In this document: positions 33,115-43,669 of the stretch, in pieces | Numbering within the stretch: position 1 is the stretch's first letter | Layout: each line of letters starts with the position of its first letter | Assembly (NCBI GenBank): GCA_036250195.1 | Contig: JAVHZZ010000008.1 | Location: 4,725,934-4,789,933 of the forward strand | Source: Mixophyes australis | Taxonomy: Eukaryota > Chordata > Amphibia > Anura > Limnodynastidae | Direction: 5' to 3' | DNA: 64,000 bases | The notes under the pieces: generated by a model | What the model was told of the DNA's origin: nothing | What the model saw: the letters and a program-made list of their open reading frames with translations, nothing else | Database searches by the model: none | Translations under genes and position numbers: made by a program

Positions 33115-36108
33115 TTAATCCTCACCCTCATCAGTGTGTACGTCATCATCACAGACTATCAATTCATCGCCGCTTGAATCCGCCATTAGAGAACAGTCAG
33201 TGCTTGGATGTCTTGGATGGTGAAGGCCTTCCTCGTGGAAGATGTAGTTCATTTTTATAAACATCATTTTCTCCACATTTTTGGGAAGTAACCTTCTACG
33301 GCGATCACTGACTAAGTTCCCTGCTGTGCTGAACACTCGTTCAGAGTACACACTGGAGGGTGGGCAGCTTAGGTATTGCAAAGCAAGTTTGTACATGGGT
33401 TTCCAAATGGCCTGCTTTTCTTCCCAGTAAGGAAAGGGACTGTCTGACATTTCCATATCAACTACCTCTTGAAAGTAATCCTCCACCATCCTTTGCATGT
33501 TTATACTCATATTGGATGGAGTTATGGGCAAAGTGACACATTTTTTTGAAAAATCCTTCAAACCAGCCCAGATGTTAAATTGTTCTGGTCTGCCCCCTGT
33601 GTCTTCCCTGCTTCTTTTTTGGAAATTTAATTTTTTACGAGCAACAGCTTGAGAAAGTGAAGGAGGACACGTCGTCAAGCCGAGGCCCAGTTCAGCGGCC
33701 AACTTGCTGAGCAATAGCTCCTTGCAAAAGTTCACATCTCGCTCATTTACAAGTAAAGACTCAATGTAGGTTTTAAACCTTGGATCAAGCACAGTGGCCA
33801 AAACGTACTGATCCGAGTTCAAGATCTTAATAACTCGAGGATCATTGTGAAGCGAATTAAGTACTTGATCGACAAGGCCAACATACTTTGCTGAATTGCT
33901 TGCTTTCAGCTCCTCCTTCATTTTCTCAAGCTGCTTTTCCAATAGTCTAATTAAAGGAATGACTTGGCTCAAACTAGCAGAGTCTGCACTGACCTCACAT
34001 GTCACAACTTCAAATGGTTTCAGCACCTTGCACAGCACTGAAAGGATTCCCCACTGTGCAAGAGTGAAATACATCCCCCCTCCTTTCCCAATGTCATGAC
34101 TTGTGCAATATGCTTGGATGGCTTTGCGCTGTTCCTCCATCCTCTGAAGCATGTACAGGGTGGAATTCCACCGAGTTACCACCTCTTGCTTAAGTTGGTG
34201 GCAGGGCAAGTTAAACTGCTCTTGGAGCTGCTGTAATCTCCTACATGCTGTGGCTGAATGCCTGAAATGGCCTGAAATTTTACGGGCCACCGAAAGCATC
34301 TCCTGCACCTCACGGTTATTTCGTAGGAAGCTCTGCACCACCAAGTTGATGGTGTGAGCAAAACAGGGAATATGTTGGAAATCACCCAGCTGTAATGCTC
34401 GCACTATATTGTTGGCGTTATCTGAAATGACATACCCTGGGGAGAGTCCGAGTGGTATAAGCCATGCATCAATCACATCTCTCAGTTTGCGTAACAAATT
34501 GTCAGCCGTATGCCTGTTAGTGAAGCCGGTGATACAAAGAGTGGCCTGCCTGTGACAAATGTTACGTAGTGGTGTACATGCTGCTGCTGTTCCTGCTGGT
34601 GAAGGTGAATGACCAACCCAGTGGGCTGTCACAGTCATATAGTCTTTGGTTTGGCCACTTCCACTTGTCCACATATCTGTGGTTAAGTGAACAGTGGGCA
34701 GAATGGCATTTTTCAGCGCAATCTCTACATTTTTACACACTTTTTGGTATAGTTGTGGAATAGCTTTACGGGAGAAATGGTGTCGCGATGGAATTCTGTA
34801 ACGCGGACACAAAACCTCAATTAACTGTGAAAAACCAGCTGCGTTTATTGTGGAGATTGGACGCAGATCTAACACTAACATTGCAGCCATGGCGTCTGTG
34901 ATTCGCTTGGCGACTGGGTGACTGCTGTCATATTTGCTTCCCCTCGCAAATGATTGTTTCACAGTTAATTGCTGAAATGTAGGACTGCTCATTTTATTCA
35001 CCTGCCTCTGGGATGACGATTCACCCCCAGCAGCAGCAACAGCAGCAGCAGGACTAACGCTTTCTTCAGAGGAATCAATAATAGTGCCGGAGTCATCCAG
35101 CCTTAAGTGGGATGCCGGGCTAACTCCGAGCGCTACTGAGGATATTGATGAGGATGGTGTGGTGGGTGTATTTTGTAGCCGTCGGTATGTCGGTGAGCGG
35201 AGGGTCTTAGCTGATGAGGGAGTGCTTGTATTCTTTTGGGAAGAACTTTCAGCTTTTCCCAACACTTTGCCATGAACTCTCGTTAAATGGCGTAACATAG
35301 ACGAGGTTCCAAGATGGTTAAGGTCCCTCCCTCGACTGACTGTGGCTTCACATACACTACAAATGGCTATACAATTGTTGTCTGGATTTGGGTAGAAATA
35401 ATTCCACACATAAGAAGTGGATTTTTTTGTTTTATGCCCAGGCATGACAATGGCCTTTTTCTTGTCACGTGCCAGAACTGCTGCCACTGGTGCAGGACTT
35501 ACACAAACAACCTCATCCTCATCAACATCCTCATTAGCGCCCTCGTCGCCTACACAAATCTCCCCCTCATCCTCTTCTAATTCCAAAGTGGCATCCTCAA
35601 TTTGGGTATCACCGGCTACACTCGGGCTATTAAGGCACACATCAGCAGAATGCTCACGATTAGACATCCCACTGTTGGATGGACTCTCCACAGGGATTGT
35701 TGTCATTTGTGAATCAGAGCAAATATTCTCCTGTAATGCCTCACTGTTATCTTGCAGCTCAGCTTTGACGCGTAACAGTAGTTGTGCACCAATTGTAGCC
35801 TGGGTAACTTTTTGGGATCTGCCACTAATAGCCAAAGGTGAAGGCCTCATTCTCTCTTTGCCACTGCGTGTGTAGAATGGCATGCTTGCAATTTTTTTTT
35901 TATCGTCACTTAACTTTTGCTCAGTTACACTTCTTTTTCGCTTCAATACAGTAAATTTTTTTTTGGTTTTTGTTTTTTGCACTAATTTGAAAACACTCTG
36001 TTGTTTGACATCGCCTTGGCCAGATGACGTACTGGGAACACTAACATCAGGACTGGTGACAGAACCTGGTTGCTCATTTAGATCATATGTGGACTGCTTT
36101 GAATCCAT
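33115..36108 (-). CDS. hAT transposase with BED zinc finger (intact)
   Basis: A 997-residue single open frame and the mobility enzyme of element 1. It should cut and paste the element in the nucleus by binding its terminal and subterminal sequences. The N-terminal 230 residues are low-complexity, with basic stretches (KTKTKKKF and KRKRS, residues 44-60) that look like nuclear-localisation signals, and an acidic patch near 175-200. A BED zinc finger follows at about 225-280 (W235, C250, C253, H274, H279). The RNase-H-like core has TVHLTTDMWTSGSGQTKDY with the first Asp at 478, YVISDNANN with the second Asp at 563, the hAT-specific CFAH (C582, H585) and TRWNSTLYMLQRMEE with the catalytic Glu at 658 or 659. 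The C-terminal hAT dimerisation region spans about 893-955 (YLSCPPSSVYSERVFSTAGN). No stop or frame shift interrupts it. The start at 36108 gives the longest frame and lies just inside the 100-bp array, so the array is probably 5' leader or intron. Confidence 0.95.
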   Translation of the reverse strand: MDSKQSTYDLNEQPGSVTSPDVSVPSTSSGQGDVKQQSVFKLVQKTKTKKKFTVLKRKRSVTEQKLSDDKKKIASMPFYTRSGKERMRPSPLAISGRSQKVTQATIGAQLLLRVKAELQDNSEALQENICSDSQMTTIPVESPSNSGMSNREHSADVCLNSPSVAGDTQIEDATLELEEDEGEICVGDEGANEDVDEDEVVCVSPAPVAAVLARDKKKAIVMPGHKTKKSTSYVWNYFYPNPDNNCIAICSVCEATVSRGRDLNHLGTSSMLRHLTRVHGKVLGKAESSSQKNTSTPSSAKTLRSPTYRRLQNTPTTPSSSISSVALGVSPASHLRLDDSGTIIDSSEESVSPAAAVAAAGGESSSQRQVNKMSSPTFQQLTVKQSFARGSKYDSSHPVAKRITDAMAAMLVLDLRPISTINAAGFSQLIEVLCPRYRIPSRHHFSRKAIPQLYQKVCKNVEIALKNAILPTVHLTTDMWTSGSGQTKDYMTVTAHWVGHSPSPAGTAAACTPLRNICHRQATLCITGFTNRHTADNLLRKLRDVIDAWLIPLGLSPGYVISDNANNIVRALQLGDFQHIPCFAHTINLVVQSFLRNNREVQEMLSVARKISGHFRHSATACRRLQQLQEQFNLPCHQLKQEVVTRWNSTLYMLQRMEEQRKAIQAYCTSHDIGKGGGMYFTLAQWGILSVLCKVLKPFEVVTCEVSADSASLSQVIPLIRLLEKQLEKMKEELKASNSAKYVGLVDQVLNSLHNDPRVIKILNSDQYVLATVLDPRFKTYIESLLVNERDVNFCKELLLSKLAAELGLGLTTCPPSLSQAVARKKLNFQKRSREDTGGRPEQFNIWAGLKDFSKKCVTLPITPSNMSINMQRMVEDYFQEVVDMEMSDSPFPYWEEKQAIWKPMYKLALQYLSCPPSSVYSERVFSTAGNLVSDRRRRLLPKNVEKMMFIKMNYIFHEEGLHHPRHPSTDCSLMADSSGDELIVCDDDVHTDEGED

Positions 36109-36122
36109 TCTGAGCGCAAACC

Positions 36123-38840
36123 ACTGGGGAGTGCTAAAAATTATTTAGTAGATTCTGCTGACAGTTATGACTTTTGACAGCCAGAAATATTAATGCACAA
36201 TTAGGGAGGACACCCCAAAAACACTGAGGAGTGCTAAAAATTATTGAGTAGATACTGCTGACAGATATGACTTTTGACAGCCAGAAATATTAATGCACAA
36301 TTAGGGAGGACACCCCAAAAACACTGAGGAGTGCTAAAAATTATTGAGTAGATACTGCTGACAGATATGACTTTTGACAGCCAGAAATATTAATGCACAA
36401 TTAGGGAGGACACCCCAAAAACACTGAGGAGTGCTAAAAATTATTGAGTAGATACTGCTGACAGATATGACTTTTGACAGCCAGAAATATTAATGCACAA
36501 TTAGGGAGGACACCCCAAAAACACTGAGGAGTGCTAAAAATTATTTAGTAGATACTGCTGACAGATATGACTTTTGACAGCCAGAAATATTAATGCACAA
36601 TTAGGGAGGACACCCCAAAAACACTGAGGAGTGCTAAAAATTATTTAGTAGATACTGCTGACAGATATGACTTTTGACAGCCAGAAATATTAATGCACAA
36701 TTAGGGAGGACACCCCAAAAACACTGAGGAGTGCTAAAAATTATTGAGTAGATACTGCTGACAGATATGACTTTTGACAGCCAGAAATATTAATGCACAA
36801 TTAGGGAGGACACCCCAAAAACACTGAGGAGTGCTAAAAATTATTGAGTAGATACTGCTGACAGATATGACTTTTGACAGCCAGAAATATTAATGCACAA
36901 TTAGGGAGGACACCCCAAAAACACTGAGGAGTGCTAAAAATTATTGAGTAGATACTGCTGACAGATATGACTTTTGACAGCCAGAAATATTAATGCACAA
37001 TTAGGGAGGACACCCCAAAAACACTGAGGAGTGCTAAAAATTATTGAGTAGATACTGCTGACAGATATGACTTTTGACAGCCAGAAATATTAATGCACAA
37101 TTAGGGAGGACACCCCAAAAACACTGAGGAGTGCTAAAAATTATTTAGTAGATACTGCTGACAGATATGACTTTTGACAGCCAGAAATATTAATGCACAA
37201 TTAGGGAGGACACCCCAAAAACACTGAGGAGTGCTAAAAATTATTGAGTAGATACTGCTGACAGATATGACTTTTGACAGCCAGAAATATTAATGCACAA
37301 TTAGGGAGGACACCCCAAAAACACTGAGGAGTGCTAAAAATTATTGAGTAGATACTGCTGACAGATATGACTTTTGACAGCCAGAAATATTAATGCACAA
37401 TTAGGGAGGACACCCCAAAAACACTGAGGAGTGCTAAAAATTATTTAGTAGATACTGCTGACAGATATGACTTTTGACAGCCAGAAATATTAATGCACAA
37501 TTAGGGAGGACACCCCAAAAACACTGAGGAGTGCTAAAAATTATTGAGTAGATACTGCTGACAGATATGACTTTTGACAGCCAGAAATATTAATGCACAA
37601 TTAGGGAGGACACCCCAAAAACACTGAGGAGTGCTAAAAATTATTGAGTAGATACTGCTGACAGATATGACTTTTGACAGCCAGAAATATTAATGCACAA
37701 TTAGGGAGGACACCCCAAAAACACTGAGGAGTGCTAAAAATTATTGAGTAGATACTGCTGACAGATATGACTTTTGACAGCCAGAAATATTAATGCACAA
37801 TTAGGGAGGACACCCCAAAAACACTGAGGAGTGCTAAAAATTATTGAGTAGATACTGCTGACAGATATGACTTTTGACAGCCAGAAATATTAATGCACAA
37901 TTAGGGAGGACACCCCAAAAACACTGAGGAGTGCTAAAAATTATTTAGTAGATACTGCTGACAGATATGACTTTTGACAGCCAGAAATATTAATGCACAA
38001 TTAGGGAGGACACCCCAAAAACACTGAGGAGTGCTAAAAATTATTGAGTAGATACTGCTGACAGATATGACTTTTGACAGCCAGAAATATTAATGCACAA
38101 TTAGGGAGGACACCCCAAAAACACTGAGGAGTGCTAAAAATTATTTAGTAGATACTGCTGACAGATATGACTTTTGACAGCCAGAAATATTAATGCACAA
38201 TTAGGGAGGACACCCCAAAAACACTGAGGAGTGCTAAAAATTATTTAGTAGATACTGCTGACAGATATGACTTTTGACAGCCAGAAATATTAATGCACAA
38301 TTAGGGAGGACACCCCAAAAACACTGAGGAGTGCTAAAAATTATTGAGTAGATACTGCTGACAGATATGACTTTTGACAGCCAGAAATATTAATGCACAA
38401 TTAGGGAGGACACCCCAAAAACACTGAGGAGTGCTAAAAATTATTGAGTAGATACTGCTGACAGATATGACTTTTGACAGCCAGAAATATTAATGCACAA
38501 TTAGGGAGGACACCCCAAAAACACTGAGGAGTGCTAAAAATTATTGAGTAGATACTGCTGACAGATATGACTTTTGACAGCCAGAAATATTAATGCACAA
38601 TTAGGGAGGACACCCCAAAAACACTGAGGAGTGCTAAAAATTATTTAGTAGATACTGCTGACAGATATGACTTTTGACAGCCAGAAATATTAATGCACAA
38701 TTAGGGAGGACACCCCAAAAACACTGAGGTGTGCTACAAATTATTTAGTAGATACTGCTGACAGATATGACTTTTGACAGCCAGAAATATTAATGCACAA
38801 TTATGGGGGACACCCCAAAAGCGCTGGGGAGTGCCAAATA
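36123..38840 (-). repeat. 27-copy, nearly identical 100-bp array upstream of the transposase
   Basis: In plus-strand order the unit reads ttattgagtagatactgctg, acagatatgacttttgacag, ccagaaatattaatgcacaa, ttagggaggacaccccaaaa, acactgaggagtgctaaaaa. Units start at 36141 and every 100 bp to 38741. The internal units appear identical except for one position, ttattGagta or ttattTagta; only the first and last units have further changes. The array contains stop codons in its frames, so it is not coding. It lies between the TATA box at about 39010 and the transposase start codon at 36108. Confidence 0.97.
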
Positions 38841-39003
38841 TGAAGAAAAAATAATAAACCTCTATCCTCCTCTCTGCACTAGCGATTTTGGTTAGAGCAA
38901 TTGCAAGAACAATATTGTATTCTCTGTCCCTGCTCTAATTAGCCTATGACTACACCCTGCTCTCTCCCTCTGTCAAATGGCGATGGATTGCTGTGGAGGC
39001 GTG

Positions 39004-39014
39004 TATTTATAAAG
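39004..39014 (-). promoter_or_regulatory. Likely TATA box of the element 1 transposase
   Basis: The minus strand reads ctttataaata about 170-180 bp inside the right terminus. It follows a conserved block (gttgtcggatctcg) that element 2 also has just before its own TATA motif. The placement on the transposase side supports a promoter; no transcript evidence is available. Confidence 0.6.
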
Positions 39015-39098
39015 TTGAAGTATCGCGAGAACCGAGTCCCGAGATCCGACAACGTCACAATGACGTTCGGCCTCGATTTGGATTCGGAATGGGCGGGA

Positions 39099-39167
39099 GA
39101 GTACCGAGCTGCTCAGCTCGGTACTCGGATACCCAAAGTTCGGGTGGGTTCGGTTCTCGGAGAACCG
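39099..39167. promoter_or_regulatory. Subterminal palindromes of element 1
   Basis: gagtaccgagctg, a two-base gap, and cagctcggtactc (39099-39126) form a 13-bp-arm palindrome. cggttctcggagaaccg (39151-39167) is a second one. Element 2 has a different palindrome at the corresponding end (43447-43467). They are candidate transposase or host-factor binding sites. Confidence 0.6.
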
Positions 39168-39250
39168 GACCCGCCCATCTCTAGTAAAAACTAACGTGAT
39201 AAGAGGCCACTCCTGATTGGCTGCCCTTCATCCAGTGCCGGTGATTGGGA

Positions 39251-41243
39251 TGCAAACACAAATATTTTTTTGCACGCGTGGAAAATATTGCATCAATTTA
39301 CATTTGTACATTTTGCAGTTCCTTCCGCAGCACAAAATGTTTTCTACTGGGTGAAACATTTGCACTCTGTAGCTGGATGCACTACTAACTCCTAATCCTT
39401 CCTCTTGTGTATAGAAACTTGCCACGAGTATAGTGTAGATTGTTATGCAGACAGAACACCCCAATATATACAACTTCCACAGCAAATATTTTATCATGCA
39501 AAACCAAGCTAAAATTAAAACAATTATCTGCTTTAAACCTAGCTTTATAAGCCCAAGCCTGACAGTGCATTCTTTAAGAACACAAAGACAGAACATTATT
39601 AAACTTTAATATGCCGAAAAAGTCACACTACTTATTGAGTAAAAATGGTTATGACACATTGACATGCCACACCTACTTCAAATAATCAAAGCTTTATTGT
39701 TGTCATGGAAATGTGTGCAGCACACAGACAGCTTCACACCGCACTCACAGTGCCGTCAATATAACCGGCATGATATAAGCCTTCTGCAAGAGGCTCTTCT
39801 GTCTTCCAATAAGGTGTCGCTGCAAATCTGTACGAGAGAAACATTTGGCAGGTCCCTGCGCTGATCATCACCTCTCCGCATCATAAACTGTTTTGTTGTT
39901 AACAGTGGTTCACGGCGAAGCTGCACATTAAATATTTATCATGTTTATTGTGAAAATCGCATAAATGTCAATTGATATCAGATGTGTAGCGAGTCTGCTA
40001 AGTATCTCTACTGGCTGAGGATTCCTGGCCCAGCGAATTACCAGTCTCTTGTCGGAGGGTAATGGATGTAGAACATAATATTGCACCTTTTAATCTTGAT
40101 TCACTGTTGTGCACCGTTTAACCTGGGCCCAGCCCTTGGAAGATTTCACCGATAATTTTCTGGGAAATGGAATAATAAAGACGCACTTTCCAGCTACTCA
40201 ATAAAATACTTTCTGCTTAACTGAGAAATACGCTGGAGCCGGGCAGCAGAATATATGAGAATAATGTATTATGAGAAAGGAGATCTCTTGTTCTCAGCTG
40301 CGATTATTAAATGTGACTCACATGCAATATTGATGCCAAGCTAAGCCAAAATATGATGGACCCTCGGTGGCTTCCACTAGTCCTATAGTCACCTTTTTAT
40401 GGCTCAGAGCTGCCATGTTTTGTTTTGCTTTGAGGATTTGAGTTGTACAGAGAACAAAGTATTTTTTATCATGGAAACAGAGAAACAACAACAATGTATC
40501 AACCTAATATATCAATGTATCTATGGTAGCTCAATGTATCTATGGTAGCTATCCAGTTATCTCTGGAACAGTTATCTAACTGTGAATTTAACAAGGATAA
40601 TTCTGAGCTGCTCTGGGGTTACTAGTGCTTCATCTGGATATTGTTACTAACAAAGTCATTTATTTACTGATTTATGTGACATATGGCAGTGCGCAGTGAA
40701 CAACATACGCTTCTCCCGTGTAGACATTGCTGTTCTAACAATGAAGGTAAAATAAGAAACTAAAAACTACCATAATGTCAGATCATGTTGTCTTTTTATT
40801 TTATAAAAATGTGTGGACTATACCAAACAGTTTATTATGCATGACAAACATTGCATTAAAAGGCATAGTAATGGTGGACAATCCTTTGAATATAGCATGT
40901 CCATTTGCTACCATTGGGACAATAGGAGAATGTCGGCATCCTGGGAAGTCTGTGTAATCAGGAGATATGGAGCCCTGGCAATGACTGGAGATGTGGCAGT
41001 AATAGAGTCCCTACGTTTGTTGCCATACTCTGCTCAGGACCCTGTGCGTGATCAATCATAGCCCCATTAATGCAGCATTGTACATCTGATGGGCTCAGTA
41101 CTGAGAGCAGGAACAACGGACAACAGAGAGGAACAGTTCTCATCCAAGAAATCTGCTGAATAAGTTGTCTTGCAGATGTGTCAGGTACTCTGACACCTCT
41201 GAAACACTCACTACAAATAACCTGAATTTGTCATATATGTAGA
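39251..41243. other. Unassigned 2-kb stretch
   Basis: No gene or dispersed repeat recognised. A 19-bp direct duplication (tcaatgtatctatggtagc) occurs at 40512-40550. Confidence 0.5.
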
Positions 41244-41251
41244 ATTGTCAG

Positions 41252-41546
41252 CAGGGGAGGATCTAGACTTTATGTTTAGGGGGGGGCGATTTTGCATAAT
41301 CACGCCCCTCCTTTGCTCTGATTGGCTGGCCTGGGTTAACTCCGCCTTCCGCCCGCGATTGGCCCCGCCACCTCCCGTTGTGGTCGCCGGCTGGGACCAC
41401 TCTGATGGCTGGCCCACATTTAGTCCCGCCCCCCGCTCGCGCTTAGCCCCGCCCCTCCCATTTTAATCGGCGGCTGGGACCTAGCTTTTTGCTGCTAGGG
41501 GGGGCGAATGCCCTGATCGCCCCCCCCCCCCCTGGATCCGCCACTG
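41252..41546 (+). mobile_element. GC-rich nonautonomous hAT element
   Basis: A 295-bp element starting caggggaggatctag and ending ctggatccgccactg, flanked by a perfect 8-bp duplication attgtcag (41244-41251 and 41547-41554). The interior is GC-rich, with repeated ccccgccc motifs and a C-run near the right end. No coding capacity. Confidence 0.92.
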
Positions 41547-41808
41547 ATTGTCAGTAACAGTTGAATAAACTCATATAAACGGCCTTTCACGTTGAAAATC
41601 TTAAAATTCCAGTCTGTGTGAATCTGTGTTATTGCACTTCAATTATTTTAGTTCAAACGTGATCAAAATAACAAGCGCCTTTTAAGTTCATATCTTTATT
41701 TTCTAAATAGATTTGGACTCCGTGTTGCAGATCATATCACTGTATGAGACAGAAGCAGGGGTCTTTCTTAGCCAAAAAAAAGTGGAGGTGTTGCTTCTAC
41801 ATGAAGCT
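41547..41808. other. Short unassigned spacer
   Basis: Nothing recognisable. A 13-bp direct repeat (gcttctacatgaa) sits at 41793-41818, at the edge of the next MITE fragment. Confidence 0.5.
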
Positions 41809-41947
41809 TCTACATGAAAAAACAGTCAGTATTTAACTTATGTGCAAAACAGAATACTAATTTGTACCCCTTGCATTGTAACATGGTTTTGTCCAGGAGA
41901 CTGAAATAAGAAGTTTCTTAAGTTAAGTTCCTTAATGAATCAGGCCC
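41809..41947. mobile_element. Right half of a 14899-family MITE
   Basis: It follows the right arm of the 14899-15232 element from tacatgaaaaaacagtcagt through taacatggttttgtccagga to the terminus taatgaatcaggccc. The left arm is missing. Confidence 0.85.
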
Positions 41948-43032
41948 TATATTTTTAACAGGTGACATTAATTGAATAGGTTTTCTTTCTGTGCGTTCTT
42001 TTGGGACTTTATATTCCACATATGTATTGGACGTATCCTGCTGTGTCTGTTAGATCAGAGCGGACCTAGACCCGTATTCATCACCAGACGGATCTTCACA
42101 TCCGCTCCTTGTTGAATACGGACATGTGGATGTCTGATGTACGCGAGTTTTGGAAAACAAAAACCACATCATACGTTTGTTTTGTGTTCCTTGATGAACC
42201 AGACCCTAAATATTTTAGAGTTAATGATTATTACTGTCCGACCTGATCCATTTATATGAATGTATAGAGGTAGGGGTGTGACTAACCATACCGATGCCTG
42301 AAGCGGCAACGGGGAAGGTGCAATTTCCAATCCCTTAGATAAAGTGTTATAAATGGTTTTATTAATGTAGTGTATGCTATAAATGGCAGATGTCCCTGTG
42401 ACAATCATTAGATATACGAGGCAGAAAAATTAATTTAGAGAACTAGTATTTTCTAATTCATTCCCAACATTCTGCTTCCCCTACCCCCTACTAGGGCTGG
42501 TGAAACGCGGTAACAATGGAAGGATGTCATTGAGTGAATTTTTTTTTGTGGTGCTGACAATGTGCCCCTTACATTCTGAGTCCCCGCTATAAACAGAGCA
42601 GGGATTGGAGTAGGCGTGAGGAGCTTCGCTGTGTATATATGGAAACTCCAGATTCCAACACTGGCCCCGTCCACAACTTGATGCCTGAGGTGAGGGCCTT
42701 GGTCTACCCGTCCTTATGAAGGTGATACAATGATTAAATTTGGTCTCTGTATCAGGTTTCCTCTCAACGTGGCGACAAATGGGCCGATCTTGCTGTTGGA
42801 CTCCAGAGTAGAGTGTCCGGATCATCTTTTAATTTGGCCACACATTAGCGGCAATATCTATACTGGCTTTACCACAGCCTGCAGGATTTGCAGAGGGGGT
42901 TTCCAATTCTCATATTGGAACAAGTCCAAAGCAAACTTGCTGGTAGAAGCCTGAAATAGACTCTTTTCTTGTCGACAAATTGCTTTATTTAAATAACAAG
43001 TACAGTTGATTCACAAAATGTTGCTTATTATA

Positions 43033-43065
<33 letters not shown>

Positions 43066-43424
43066 GTGTACCATGCTTTATAATAATAATCTTCAGACTA
43101 AGAGTATATTTTACATTTCTGGAAATTGTTTTCCATGTACTGCTAGAGATTATGGTTAGTTTATAGTATATATCTTTTTACAGGTTACTTTGCATTTAAA
43201 ATATTCTATTGTTTTATGGTTACTTTATGCTTTTGAGCCCTGAAAGCAAATACTGTAAATTGCATACAGCATATAGTAACACCCCAAAAACAATTAAAAT
43301 ACAAATTGTGGTAAATGCAGCAAATTAATAGAACTGTCTCACACCCTCAAAGTCAATGTACAAATGTCCAATCCCAGTCAATATTACTTTCTACATAAAA
43401 TGTACACATAATTAAAATAACTTT
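41948..43424. other. Unassigned stretch with an ATT microsatellite
   Basis: A (TAT)n run of about 32 bp lies at 43033-43064. The part 42066-42210 has loosely inverted edges (agacccgtattcatca and ttgatgaaccagaccct), possibly an old MITE. No gene recognised. Confidence 0.45.
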
Positions 43425-43446
43425 AGCAAAATTAGGGATGAGCGCA

Positions 43447-43467
43447 CTCGGATTTATGAAATCCGAG
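43447..43467. promoter_or_regulatory. Subterminal palindrome of element 2
   Basis: ctcggattt, atg, aaatccgag form a 9-bp-arm palindrome 15 bp inside the left terminus. Further ggatccga-like words follow at 43480-43500 and 43570-43592. Candidate transposase binding sites. Confidence 0.55.
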
Positions 43468-43591
43468 CCCACCCGAACGTTGCCGATCCGAGTCGGATCC
43501 GAGACAGATCCGGGTATTGGCGCCAAATTCAAATCTGAAACTGAGGCTCTGACTCATAATCCCGTTGTCGGATCTCGCGATACTCGGATCC

Positions 43592-43598
43592 TATAAAT
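43592..43598 (+). promoter_or_regulatory. Likely TATA box of the element 2 transposase
   Basis: tataaat lies about 160 bp inside the left terminus, right after cggatctcgcgatactcgga, the block also found beside the TATA motif of element 1. Confidence 0.55.
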
Positions 43599-43669
43599 TC
43601 CCCGCTAGTCGCCGCCATCTTCACTCGGGCATTGATCAGGGTAGAGGGAGGGTGTGTTAGGTGGTCCTC

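Larger units (their letters stand above)
31624..39183 (-). mobile_element. Complete hAT transposon with two tandem arrays (element 1)
   Basis: A 7,560-bp element flanked by a perfect 8-bp duplication gtaaaaac (31616-31623 and 39184-39191). Both ends start tagagatgg when read inward, giving a short terminal inverted repeat. From the right (transcription start side) it contains subterminal palindromes, a TATA box, a 27-copy 100-bp array, the transposase gene on the minus strand, a second array of about nine 100-104-bp units, and an end rich in gttttg repeats. The general plan is the same as element 2 at 43433-51218. With intact ends, matching duplication and open transposase, it may be recently active. 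Confidence 0.95.
31560..39250. mobile_element. Old palindromic MITE split by hAT element 1
   Basis: The left flank of the hAT (about 31575-31615: atgtcaggcacccaatcaga, cagccttttatctt) and its right flank (39196-39245: gataagaggccactcctgat, tggctgcccttcatcc) are inverted copies of one another. The hAT therefore landed near the centre of an existing foldback repeat. The outer limits of that MITE are uncertain. Confidence 0.65.

Noticed and set aside
33115..36108. Domesticated ZBED-type host gene
   Set aside because: It lies within an element with terminal inverted repeats and a perfect 8-bp duplication, and a related element with the same plan lies 4 kb away; a transposase is the simpler reading.
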